From assembly GCA_900149785.2 (NCBI GenBank), contig FSSI02000005.1:62001-126000 (forward strand): 64,000 nucleotides of DNA, in the 5' to 3' direction. The translations under genes and the position numbers were made by a program. The first letter of the stretch is position 1. Every line of letters begins with the position of its first letter. The stretch comes from Sodalinema lacuna_A (GTDB lineage Bacteria > Cyanobacteriota > Cyanobacteriia > Cyanobacteriales > Geitlerinemataceae). The notes beneath the pieces were generated by a model. That model had not been told where the DNA came from and ran no database searches. It was given only the letters and a program-made list of their open reading frames with translations. Shown piece by piece: positions 34,305 through 42,490 of the stretch.

Positions 34305-34784
34305 TTAGGCCGGCAAGACACGCATTAAGGGCTGATTATACTCAACGGGTTCACCGTTTTCGACCAGAATCTCGATCACCTCACCCGTCACCTCAGACTC
34401 GACCTCATTCATCAGCTTCATGGCCTCAATGATACAAACTGTTTGCTGACTTGAGATGCGATCGCCCACATCGACAAAAGGCGGTTCATCGGGGGCCGGC
34501 GCACGGTAAAAGGTCCCCACCATCGGCGAGACAATTTCGACCCATTTGGCCGCAGCCGAGGGAGGAGGCGTCGGAGACGAGGGGGTCGCCGGGGAATCCG
34601 CTGTCGGGGAATCGGCCGCCGGAACCGGTTGCGGGAGCGTCATCATCGGCGTCGCCGCTGACACCACCCCCGATTCTTTGCGAATCGTCAGTTCTAAATC
34701 GTCATTCTTGAGTGTGAACTCAGAAATATCGGTTCCCTCTAAAGCCGCGATCAGTTCGCGGAGTTGGTTAAAATCCAATTGCAC
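34305..34784 (-). CDS. accB: Biotin carboxyl carrier protein of acetyl-CoA carboxylase
   Basis: A ~160-residue BCCP carrying biotin between biotin carboxylase and carboxyltransferase in fatty acid synthesis. It has an N-terminal segment (QLDFNQLRELIAALEGTDIS), a Pro/Ala/Ser/Thr linker (PAADSPTADSPATPSSPTPP) and a biotinyl domain with VSPMVGTFYRAPAPDEPPFV, VCIIEAMKLMNEVESEVTGE (Lys of AMKL is biotinylated) and ENGEPVEYNQPLMRV. I choose the GTG at 34784 because homologues begin at the LDFN segment. The open frame reaches another GTG at 34823. It follows efp (90 bp), the usual cyanobacterial efp-accB order. Confidence 0.95.
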   Translation of the reverse strand: MQLDFNQLRELIAALEGTDISEFTLKNDDLELTIRKESGVVSAATPMMTLPQPVPAADSPTADSPATPSSPTPPPSAAAKWVEIVSPMVGTFYRAPAPDEPPFVDVGDRISSQQTVCIIEAMKLMNEVESEVTGEVIEILVENGEPVEYNQPLMRVLPA

Positions 34785-34874
34785 TGTTTTTTTATCCGTT
34801 CGTTTGAAAAGCTGTATCCGCACGAGACTGAGGCAAGGTTGCCCAAGAGTGCAACCTTTCCCCTTCGAGCCAAA

Positions 34875-35432
34875 CTACTCCCGCCCCAAATAGCTATCGT
34901 TGCGGGTGTCAATTTTAATCCGTTCACCAATGGAAATAAACAGAGGTACCATCACCTGAGCGCCCGTTGATACAGTCGCAGGTTTTGTTCCTCCTGTCGC
35001 CGTATCCCCTTTGACACCTGGATCGGTTTCGGTCACTTCTAAGACAACTGAGTTGGGAAGTTCCACCTCAACCACCGTGTCATTCCAATAGATCACGTTA
35101 ACATCCATCCCCTCGGACAGATATTTGGCACCATCGCCAATCTGTTCGGGGGCTAGGCGGGTTTCTTCATAGGTTTCCATGTCCATCAAGACAAAGGCCT
35201 CGGCTTCTCGGTAGGTATGTTGCATCACCCGTTTATCGAGAATGGCTTGGGGAACCGTTTCCCCAGCGCGGAAGGTGCGTTCGACAACACTCCCACTGTG
35301 CGCGTTTTTGAGTTTGGTGCGGACAAAGGCAGAACCTTTACCGGGCTTTACGTGTAGAAATTCCACCACACGCCAGACTTCACCGTCAATTTCAATGGTG
35401 GAGCCTGTTCTAAAATCGTTTGAGGAGAGCAT
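34875..35432 (-). CDS. efp: Translation elongation factor P
   Basis: A 185-residue EF-P, which rescues ribosomes stalled on polyproline. The start is MLSSNDFRTGSTIEIDGEVW (35432). The conserved loop HVKPGKGSAFVRTKLKN carries the tip residue Lys of PGKG, which is modified in many bacteria, though no modification genes are seen here. Three beta-barrel domains follow, ending KIDTRNDSYLGRE. The frame extends 10 residues upstream (35462), but homologues start at MLSSNDF. accB follows on the same strand, suggesting an operon. Confidence 0.96.
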   Translation of the reverse strand: MLSSNDFRTGSTIEIDGEVWRVVEFLHVKPGKGSAFVRTKLKNAHSGSVVERTFRAGETVPQAILDKRVMQHTYREAEAFVLMDMETYEETRLAPEQIGDGAKYLSEGMDVNVIYWNDTVVEVELPNSVVLEVTETDPGVKGDTATGGTKPATVSTGAQVMVPLFISIGERIKIDTRNDSYLGRE

Positions 35433-35511
35433 GAATCTCAATCCGTGCAGAACAATCGGCAACCTATTTTACATCTGTCCGGTTCGTTTGCCCTATTGGG
35501 GGGGGGAGAAG

Positions 35512-35650
35512 GCAAGAGGCAAGAGGGGAAGATAAGGCAAGAGGCAAGAGGCAAGAGGCAAGAGGCAAGAGGGGAAGATAAGGCAAGAGGCAAGAGGCAA
35601 GAGGCAAGAGGCAAGAGGGGAAGATAAGGCAAGAGGCAAGAGGTCAAGAG
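35512..35650. repeat. Heptamer (GCAAGAG)n tandem repeat with 9-12 bp interruptions
   Basis: Runs of GCAAGAG are interrupted three times by GGGAAGATAAG. The array is purine-only on the plus strand and lies in the 372-bp gap between efp and the Trp-rich protein gene. Heptameric short tandem repeats (STRR) are a known feature of filamentous cyanobacteria. The rest of the gap (35433-35511, 35651-35804) shows no gene. Confidence 0.9.
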
Positions 35651-35804
35651 GGAACGCCGGAATAGGGGGAACCCAGCCTTAATCCTTGCTGGGAGGAGAG
35701 GATGGGCTTTTGTGAATGAATAATTAGGACGTTTGAAGTGTCTGAACTTTATCCATATAGAGAACTACGCCTTCTTTTGATGTCTATTTTGGATTGTCTA
35801 TTTT

Positions 35805-36083
35805 TTAAAAATCATCGAGAATTTCGACGTCATCGGGAATCTCGACCTCCATCTGTTCCTGGAGAGATTTCCAACCCGGTTGCCATTGATGGCGATTTTT
35901 CAGCACCTTGGCATTGAGCCAAAAGCGCACCTGCGAATCACACGATGCCATGAGTTCAGCGAAAACGAAGCCGTCTTCATTTTTGCGGCTGACGACCTGG
36001 AAATGCCGCCAGCCCCAGGTTTTCTGCATGGCTGTCCATTTTGAGCCAACTAAGTGAGGAAATGCCTGTTTTTTCTTAGCCAT
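35805..36083 (-). CDS. TIGR02450-type tryptophan-rich conserved protein
   Basis: A ~92-residue protein with conserved aromatic positions: HLVGSKWTAMQKTWGWRHFQ, then VVSRKNEDGFVFAELMASCD and WLNAKVLKNRHQWQPGWKSL. This pattern fits the small Trp-rich family TIGR02450, found in cyanobacteria and some marine bacteria; its function is unknown. The start is ATGATG at 36086/36083, and the upstream rhomboid gene's stop lies inside this start region (overlap of about 8-11 nt), so the two are translationally coupled. It has no membrane segment. Confidence 0.85.
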   Translation of the reverse strand: MAKKKQAFPHLVGSKWTAMQKTWGWRHFQVVSRKNEDGFVFAELMASCDSQVRFWLNAKVLKNRHQWQPGWKSLQEQMEVEIPDDVEILDDF

Positions 36084-36678
36084 CATTGTAGGTTCCTCGT
36101 CGGGACTGACGTGCTAGAAACTTAGCCGCGAAGACGCCGCCAATAAAGCCAAAGAGATGGCCTTCCCAGGAAATGGTGGGATCTCCGGGGAAGATGCCCC
36201 AGATGAGGCTGCCATAGAAGAACATCACCAGTAGCGAGAGGGCAATAGACGGTAAGCTGCGTTCAAAGAGTCCGTGGAGCAGCAGGAACCCTAAATAGCC
36301 AAAGATAACGCCACTGGCCCCGATGTGAATCCCCGCTGAGCCGAAAAACCAGATTCCTAAGCCACTGACGAGGGTGGCGATGAGGGTAACCCAGAGAAAA
36401 TGACGCGTGCCGCGAATGAGTACTAGCCAGCCTAAGACGAGGAAGGAGATGGTATTTGAGAGAATATGGGCAAAACTGCCGTGGAGAAAGGGCATCAAGA
36501 CAATTCCCCGCAGGCTGTTGGGGTTGCGGGGAGAGACTCCGAAACTGTTGAGGGAACCGGCAAAGAGAAATTGATTGATGAGATGAACGCCCCACATGAC
36601 GGCGAGAAAACTGCCGAGAATGAGAATGTGGCGTTTCAGGTCTCGGGCCAGTTTCTTGCTGCTACTCTCTTGACTCAT
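36076..36678 (-). CDS. Rhomboid-family intramembrane serine protease
   Basis: A ~200-residue rhomboid with six membrane helices. Typical landmarks are LMPFLHGSFAHILSNTISFL (HxxxN-type segment), the catalytic Ser in GIHIGASGVIFGYLGFLL (GASG) and the catalytic His in ISWEGHLFGFIGGVFAAKFL. Rhomboids cleave membrane proteins within the bilayer. I use the ATG at 36678 (MSQESSSKKLARDLKRH); the open frame extends 14 residues upstream to 36720. It overlaps the downstream Trp-rich protein gene and is divergent from nfu. Confidence 0.92.
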   Translation of the reverse strand: MSQESSSKKLARDLKRHILILGSFLAVMWGVHLINQFLFAGSLNSFGVSPRNPNSLRGIVLMPFLHGSFAHILSNTISFLVLGWLVLIRGTRHFLWVTLIATLVSGLGIWFFGSAGIHIGASGVIFGYLGFLLLHGLFERSLPSIALSLLVMFFYGSLIWGIFPGDPTISWEGHLFGFIGGVFAAKFLARQSRRGTYNDG

Positions 36679-36863
36679 CCTAATAACGGGGTGATGGGTT
36701 GGGGGATTACGATCGCTCACTCCAGGATAACAGGTTCATCGGTGGGCGATCGCCAACCACGGGCTTGAGCAAAAAACGGTACAATACAAACAATCGTGAA
36801 CTTAGTCATCAACTCAGTTCACCAACATCTGCAAGAACATCTCAACGGCATCATTAAGACATT

Positions 36864-37103
36864 ATGGAAACCCTGGCACTCACCAAAGAGAACGTCGAAA
36901 AAGTGTTAGACGAACTACGTCCCTACCTGATGGCGGATGGCGGCAACGTCGAGCTGATGGAGATTGAAGGTCCCATTGTCCAACTACGCCTCCAAGGTGC
37001 TTGTGGCTCTTGCCCCAGTTCAGCTATGACCCTGAAAATGGGCATTGAACGTCGCCTGCGGGAATATATCCCCGAAATTGCTGAAGTCGAACAAGTCATG
37101 TAA
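36864..37103 (+). CDS. nfu: NifU C-terminal domain (Nfu-type) iron-sulfur scaffold
   Basis: A 79-residue single-domain Nfu protein. The core is LRPYLMADGGNVELMEIEGP followed by VQLRLQGACGSCPSSAMTLK, whose CxxC (CGSC) binds a [4Fe-4S] cluster across a dimer and hands it to targets. In cyanobacteria the small Nfu is the principal Fe-S scaffold and supports photosystem I. The length matches the stand-alone form (about 75-80 residues). A clear terminator follows at 37132-37158. Confidence 0.96.
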   Translation: METLALTKENVEKVLDELRPYLMADGGNVELMEIEGPIVQLRLQGACGSCPSSAMTLKMGIERRLREYIPEIAEVEQVM

Positions 37104-37131
37104 CTTGGCGGGTTTGATCTCGACCTCCAGT

Positions 37132-37158
37132 AGCCGAAGACGAGTTCTTCGGCTTTTT
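37132..37158 (+). terminator. Rho-independent terminator of nfu
   Basis: A 9-bp stem, AGCCGAAGA (37132-37140) with TCTTCGGCT (37146-37154), a 5-nt loop and a following TTTT tract lie 29 bp after the nfu stop. Confidence 0.85.
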
Positions 37159-37273
37159 GATGTGGGATTGATGTGGGAGGGGCTGTTTCCTGTGCGACAT
37201 CTCGGATGGCGATCGCCCTGATACAATCACCCTGAAGGTTCCCCTCACGGCCACTCAGGAAATCAGGAAAAGT

Positions 37274-39514
37274 ATGTCACATCCTCTTTACGTTGCCTTT
37301 GTCTGGCATCAGCACCAGCCGCTCTACAAAAGTCGGGCAGCGAGTACCCCCGATTGTGAACAGTATCGCCTGCCCTGGGTGCGTTTGCATGGGACGAAGG
37401 ACTATCTGGATTTGGTGTTACTCCTCGAACAGTTCCCGAAACTGCACCAAACCGTTAACCTGGTTCCATCCCTGATTTTGCAGATTGAGGATTATATTTC
37501 CGGTAAAGCCCTCGATCCCTATCTCAAACTCTTACTCACGCCCCTAGAGCAACTCAGCCGCGAGGATCACCAGTTTATCCTGGAACGATTTTTTGATGCC
37601 AATCACCATACGTTAGTTGACCCCCATCCTCGCTATCGAGAACTCTATGGCCAGCGGCAAGAACAAGGAATCGCTTGGTGTTTAGAGAATTGGCAAGATC
37701 GCGATTATGGGGATTTACTAGCCTGGCATAACCTGGCTTGGATTGACCCCCTATTTTGGGATGATGCCGAAATAGCCACTTGGCTCAAACAGGGTCAGGA
37801 CTTTAGTTTAGGCGATCGCCAACGCATCTTCTCCAAACAAAAGCAGATCCTCAGCCGCATCATTCCCCAACATCGCCAGATGCAGAAGTCGGGACAGTTG
37901 GAGGTGATGACAACGCCCTACACTCATCCCATTTTGCCCCTGTTAGCCGACACCAACGCCGGCCGCGTCGCGGTTCCTGAGATGGAACTTCCTCAAAGCC
38001 GCTTTCAATGGCCCGACGATATCCCTCGCCATCTTCATAAGGCCTGGAAATTCTACTGCGATCGCTTCGGCCAAGAACCCCGTGGCCTCTGGCCCTCAGA
38101 ACAGTCCGTCAGCCCCGCCATTTTGCCCCATATCGCCCGCCAAGGCTTTAACTGGATTTGTTCCGATGAAGCGGTGTTAGGGTGGACCAAACAGCATTTC
38201 TTCCACCGAGATGGAACGGGCAATGTCTTTGAACCCGAACTCCTCTATCGCCCCTATCGCCTCAAAACCGAGGCCGGAGATGTGGCCATTGTCTTCCGAG
38301 ATCACCGCCTCTCGGACCTGATTGGCTTTACCTACAGTTCCATGAATCCTCGGGCCGCGGCCAGCGATCTCGTGGGCCATCTCGAAGCCATTTCGCGATC
38401 GCTCACCCGCGACCAAGACAACACCACCTTAGAGAAACCCTGGCTCGTCACCATCGCCCTCGACGGCGAGAACTGCTGGGAATACTATCAACACGATGGC
38501 AAACCCTTCTTAGAAGCCCTCTATGGCACTCTCAGCAAACAAACTGGCATCAAACTGGTCACGGTTTCGGAGTTTCTCGATCGCTTCCCCCCCACAGAAA
38601 CCCTCCCCAGTGACGCACTCCATAGCGGCTCTTGGGTCGATGGCAGTTTCACCACCTGGATTGGCGACCCAGTCAAGAACAACGCCTGGGATCTTCTCAG
38701 CCAGGCCCGTGAAACCCTAGCTAATCACCCAGAAGCCACGGAAGAGGCAAACCCTGAAGCCTGGGAAGCTCTCTATGCAGCAGAAGGGTCCGATTGGTTC
38801 TGGTGGTTTGGCGAGGGACATTCCTCGGATCAAGATGCCATGTTCGATCGCCTCTTCCGAGAACATCTCGGGGCCTTATACAGTGCTTTAGGTGAACCCA
38901 TCCCTGATAACGTTAAACATCCCCTAGAAGTCCATGAACGCAAAGGGGATATGCGCCCCCAAAGCTTTATCCATCCCATCATTGACGGTGTGGGCGATGA
39001 ACAGGATTGGGATCACGCGGGACGCATTGATGTGGGCGGTTCCCGAGGAACCATGCACCGCAGTAGTCCGGTTCAGCGGCTCTGGTACGGCTTAGATCAC
39101 CTGAATTTCTATCTACGCTTAGACTTCAAAACCGGCATTGAACTGGGCCAAGATTGCCCGCCGGAACTGCATTTGTTCTGGTACTATCCCCAGCAAACCA
39201 TGCACACCAGCCCAGTGCCATTACGGGAACTCCCGAGTCAGCCGCCTCTGAACTACCGCTTTGCCACGCATCTGACGGTGAACCTCCTCAGTGAGACCTT
39301 CCGAATGCAGCAGGCGACGGAACACGATCGCTGGACAGCTCGCAATAGCCGCGTCAAGGTGGCCATCAATGAGTGTTTAGAGTTGGCGGTTCCTTGGGCC
39401 GATTTACCGACGGAACCGGATTGGAATTTACATGTGGTCCCGGTTCTCGGGGAACAGGGAACCTTCCGAGAGTTGATTGTTGAGGATGGGTTGATTCCGA
39501 TGACGATGCCGTAG
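37274..39514 (+). CDS. Glycoside hydrolase family 57 (alpha-amylase/amylopullulanase-like)
   Basis: A 746-residue GH57 protein. Family motif 1 is at the start (YVAFVWHQHQPLYKSRAAST), followed by PWVRLHGTKDYLDLVLLLEQ and TVNLVPSLILQIEDY. The central barrel has GLWPSEQSVSPAILPHIARQ (motif 3-like) and WICSDEAVLGW, and the probable catalytic Asp is in VTIALDGENCWEYYQHDGKP (about 397-416). The C-terminal ~200 residues (from HPIIDGVGDEQDWDHAGRID) form a DUF1926-like beta domain. It has no signal peptide, so it is probably intracellular, acting on glycogen-type alpha-glucans. The ATG has AGGAAAAG upstream. It is convergent with the DUF5682 gene across a repeat array. Confidence 0.9.
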   Translation: MSHPLYVAFVWHQHQPLYKSRAASTPDCEQYRLPWVRLHGTKDYLDLVLLLEQFPKLHQTVNLVPSLILQIEDYISGKALDPYLKLLLTPLEQLSREDHQFILERFFDANHHTLVDPHPRYRELYGQRQEQGIAWCLENWQDRDYGDLLAWHNLAWIDPLFWDDAEIATWLKQGQDFSLGDRQRIFSKQKQILSRIIPQHRQMQKSGQLEVMTTPYTHPILPLLADTNAGRVAVPEMELPQSRFQWPDDIPRHLHKAWKFYCDRFGQEPRGLWPSEQSVSPAILPHIARQGFNWICSDEAVLGWTKQHFFHRDGTGNVFEPELLYRPYRLKTEAGDVAIVFRDHRLSDLIGFTYSSMNPRAAASDLVGHLEAISRSLTRDQDNTTLEKPWLVTIALDGENCWEYYQHDGKPFLEALYGTLSKQTGIKLVTVSEFLDRFPPTETLPSDALHSGSWVDGSFTTWIGDPVKNNAWDLLSQARETLANHPEATEEANPEAWEALYAAEGSDWFWWFGEGHSSDQDAMFDRLFREHLGALYSALGEPIPDNVKHPLEVHERKGDMRPQSFIHPIIDGVGDEQDWDHAGRIDVGGSRGTMHRSSPVQRLWYGLDHLNFYLRLDFKTGIELGQDCPPELHLFWYYPQQTMHTSPVPLRELPSQPPLNYRFATHLTVNLLSETFRMQQATEHDRWTARNSRVKVAINECLELAVPWADLPTEPDWNLHVVPVLGEQGTFRELIVEDGLIPMTMP

Positions 39515-39520
39515 GGGGAA

Positions 39521-39735
39521 GGGAAGAGGCAAGAGGCAAGGGGCATAACCCACCCCAAACCCCTCCCAAGAGGGGATGGTAAGAGGCAAGAGGCATAACC
39601 CACCCCAAACCCCTCCCAAGAGGGGATGGTAAGAGGNCCCACCCCAAACCCCTCCCAAGAGGGGATGGTAAGAGGCAAGAGGCATAACCCACCCCAAACC
39701 CCTCCCAAGAGGGGATGGTAAGAGGCAAGAGGTAA
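39521..39735. repeat. Tandem array of CCCCTCCCAAGAGGGG units between convergent genes
   Basis: Four copies of the hairpin core (39560-39575, 39610-39625, 39649-39664, 39699-39714) are spaced about 40-50 bp by AAGAGGCAAGAGGCATAACCCACCCC-type sequence. An ambiguous n at 39637 truncates one spacer, implying uncertain copy number. It is the same family as 4019-4216, except that the flank reads CCCCAAACCCC here instead of CCCCTAACCCC. Confidence 0.9.
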
Positions 39736-39773
39736 GAGAAGGGAATAGGGAACCCTGGAACTGGGGCGTACCT

Positions 39774-42035
39774 TTAGGGTCGCCCTTTTTTTGCAAGAAT
39801 CTGTCGGAGGATGGGTAAGACCTTGCGACTGCGGTGGGGGTCAAGGGTGGCGCTGCTGGGCTGCTGGGGCGGTTCACCCTTAATTTGGAGTCTGGGGACA
39901 TCGGAGATGACTTTCATGCCGATTTGGCGGCGTTCTGCCGGGCTGAAGGGGGCAAAACTGCGGTGTAGGAGGGGTAGAACGGCGAGGAAGCGGTCTTCGG
40001 GGAGCGATCGCACCCATTGATCAATTAGCCCTAAAAGGCGATCGTCGTGAACGAGGAGCAATCCACTGCCTTGTAGGAAGCCTTCGAGCCAATGGCCGGT
40101 GTGATCGAGGTTATCGGGTTGGCTGAGGACCCAGCCGAGATGTTGGCTGACGCGATCGCGGCTTAGATATTGGGCATCGAATAACAGACGACAACTCAAA
40201 CCCGCCAACAGACTGGCACTGTCAGGGGCGTTCAGGATGGTCTCTAGGCTGTTGAGCCAACGGGATGGGTGGGGACAGTCGGGGAGTTGGGCGATCGCCC
40301 CGTGGGCGGTCAGGACGGCTTCGGCAAGCTGACGGGCGGCGGTGGGGTTGAGATGACGGCAGGCGACACGAAGGTTGAGACAACAGCGTAGGATGAGGCG
40401 ATCGCAGATGGGTTGGATAACCCTGGCGTCGGTTTGTTGCAAGTTGCGATAGCGTAAAATCCCCACTAGGGGCGGTAAGGCAGCGGCTAACTGGCTGAGA
40501 TCGTGAGTTTGGCTGGCGACGGTTTCTAGGCGATCGCGAATGCCGCTGATGGCTTGGGGGAGATTGGCCCGGAAGAGGCGATCGAGAAGGGCGGCTAAGG
40601 GCGGCAGATGGTCGATCGCCTCGGCTTCGGACTGACTGTAGGCGTTGGCGGCGGTTTCGAGGCTACTGCCCCAGATACAGCGTTGAATTAACTGGACATC
40701 GAGGCTAGGTTGCCATTGCAAATGCCAAAGTTCTCGGAAGGTCCCTAGGCCGGGATGTCCTTGCAGGCTGGCCCAGGAAATGCCCAATAATCCCAGTCGG
40801 TGAAACAGTTGCGATCGCTGGTTATCGCGGGGACGGCGTAGATCTAAGTCCAAGACGGTGAGATCGCTGCTAATCTTCAGATGCAACTGTTGGGCCTGTT
40901 GCCGTAAATCTTGTTGTAGGGGGGTTGTAGGGGTGTTGTGGGGGACTTGGCCGAGGCGATCGCTAATTTCGAGGCGATCGCGCAGTTGAGAGGTCAGGGA
41001 CGCTGAATCGGGGAGCATCACCGCTTGGGCTGCGTCTTGCAAGTCTTCGAGTCCGGGTTGGGGGCGATCGCCCAAGGCGGCTAAGGTGTTAGCGAGACGC
41101 ACGGCATCAATGACCTCGGCGGTGGAGGCTAGATGTCCTAACTCCCGCACCTGGCCCGCCACCTGAGTGAGCCAGCCTAAGGCTCGCTGTTGCGGCGGTT
41201 GATGGCGAGTTTCCCAGAGGTAATGATACCAACCGGGGGCGGTCATTCCGGCTTTGTAACCACTGCCCGCCGCCAGTTGTCGATAACTCCAGGGAATCCA
41301 GGTGGCTTGAACTTCGGGTAACGGTTGGGGGAAGGGTTTTGATAATGACCCTGATAACGACTCCAATAACGACTCCAATTGAGTCCTGACCTCAGCCTCA
41401 GAGGGCATCACGGCTAAGGCGGGGCTATGCCAGGCCCCACAGACGACCGCTAGGCGATCTCGGGGAGAGTCTTGTTGAATGTGTTGCAAACGCTGTTGCA
41501 TGGCCGCTTCTCGCAGGCGATCGCCGTCGGTGATGGTCGCTGTTTCCCGCAAAGCGGTCATCGCCTCTAGGATGGCGGTAAACTGCTCCTCGGACGGCTG
41601 ACGTTGTTCGATAAACTGGTCCCACCAGCGATCGCCATGAACCACTCCCGCCGCTTGGGCGAGTTCTTGAATCGGGTTAGTCGGTGTTGGCAGATGCGGT
41701 TGTCGTTGTTGCTGTTCGAGGGCAAAGTGATAGCACTGGGGCAAATCGAGCCAATGGATAGGAATCCCCGCTTCTAACCCATATTGCAAGGCTTGCCATT
41801 CGGGGCTAAACACCGTGAAGGGATAGTAAACCGAGGTTTGAGGTTGATCTCGACTATAAATCAGTAACGCCACTGGAGGCTGGAGGTCTCGATTGGCGGC
41901 GAGGTGGGTTACGGGTTCCGCTTCTGGAGGTCCTTCGATGAGGATCTGTTGGGGTTGCCAACGGTGCAGGGCCTGGTGCAAACTTTGGGCAGATCCTGGG
42001 CCATGATGACGGATGCCGAAAATACGAGTGGGCAT
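39774..42035 (-). CDS. DUF5682 family protein
   Basis: A 753-residue protein of the DUF5682 type. The N-terminal motifs are RIFGIRHHGPGSAQSLHQAL, ILIEGPPEAEPVTHLAANRD and LAVVCGAWHSPALAVMPSEA. These resemble TraB/PrgY/EreA-like folds, with conserved GIRHHGPG, EGPPE and CGAWH. The rest is a long, mostly helical region. From memory, DUF5682 genes usually sit beside genes for a MoxR AAA+ ATPase, a vWA protein and a SWIM zinc-finger protein. None of these is adjacent here: upstream is 455 bp of non-coding DNA and then a chemoreceptor in the opposite direction. No catalytic role is known. Many internal frames on the other strand are shadows. Confidence 0.78.
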   Translation of the reverse strand: MPTRIFGIRHHGPGSAQSLHQALHRWQPQQILIEGPPEAEPVTHLAANRDLQPPVALLIYSRDQPQTSVYYPFTVFSPEWQALQYGLEAGIPIHWLDLPQCYHFALEQQQRQPHLPTPTNPIQELAQAAGVVHGDRWWDQFIEQRQPSEEQFTAILEAMTALRETATITDGDRLREAAMQQRLQHIQQDSPRDRLAVVCGAWHSPALAVMPSEAEVRTQLESLLESLSGSLSKPFPQPLPEVQATWIPWSYRQLAAGSGYKAGMTAPGWYHYLWETRHQPPQQRALGWLTQVAGQVRELGHLASTAEVIDAVRLANTLAALGDRPQPGLEDLQDAAQAVMLPDSASLTSQLRDRLEISDRLGQVPHNTPTTPLQQDLRQQAQQLHLKISSDLTVLDLDLRRPRDNQRSQLFHRLGLLGISWASLQGHPGLGTFRELWHLQWQPSLDVQLIQRCIWGSSLETAANAYSQSEAEAIDHLPPLAALLDRLFRANLPQAISGIRDRLETVASQTHDLSQLAAALPPLVGILRYRNLQQTDARVIQPICDRLILRCCLNLRVACRHLNPTAARQLAEAVLTAHGAIAQLPDCPHPSRWLNSLETILNAPDSASLLAGLSCRLLFDAQYLSRDRVSQHLGWVLSQPDNLDHTGHWLEGFLQGSGLLLVHDDRLLGLIDQWVRSLPEDRFLAVLPLLHRSFAPFSPAERRQIGMKVISDVPRLQIKGEPPQQPSSATLDPHRSRKVLPILRQILAKKGRP

Positions 42036-42490
42036 AGTCGAGCCGTGAACAATTCACACGAATGAGTTGGTCATAATGATCTCTTAATCTCCTTTCACGA
42101 TGAAGATAAGCCCTCAGATCCCTGATGAGGTTGCTCTGACTCATGATCATTTTCCTATCTTAACCGGCCGATCCTCTCTGGGACAACTGATGCCACAACT
42201 GATACAATTAGCACCCATGACCGATTCATCCTTGGGGGACGGAATTACGGCTTAAAATATCAACAAATATTAAAGTAGCTATCATTTTGTTAATTCCAGG
42301 GAGACGATTCTTGAATTTGTTATCCTGAGGTTATAATCCTCCTCCTAGAATCGAAGTTCATCCTGTTTCTTTTACGGTTCGTCTCTCTGTTTACTTTACC
42401 CAAAAATCAGAGTGTCACCATAACAGAAAACACAAACAAAAGCGATTCATCTTCCCTCTAAATTGGCGACTCTAAATTGGTGACTTCAAC
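42036..42490. other. Divergent non-coding region between DUF5682 and a chemoreceptor
   Basis: 455 bases without a gene. The middle (about 42230-42300) is A/T-rich, unlike the surrounding genes. A promoter-like pair, CTTGAA (42310-42315) and TATAAT (42332-42337) with 16-bp spacing, points toward the chemoreceptor at 42491 and would give a leader of about 145 nt. Confidence 0.5.
42310..42337 (+). promoter_or_regulatory. Candidate sigma70-type promoter for the chemoreceptor at 42491
   Basis: The -35-like CTTGAA at 42310-42315 and perfect -10 TATAAT at 42332-42337 are spaced by 16 bp. The consensus match in an A/T-rich gap is the only evidence. Confidence 0.4.

Noticed and set aside
39521..39735. 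CRISPR-like look of the regularly spaced repeats here and at 35512-35650
   Set aside because: The spacers are themselves repetitive, the units are of unequal length, and there are no cas genes. These are tandem repeats, not CRISPR arrays.
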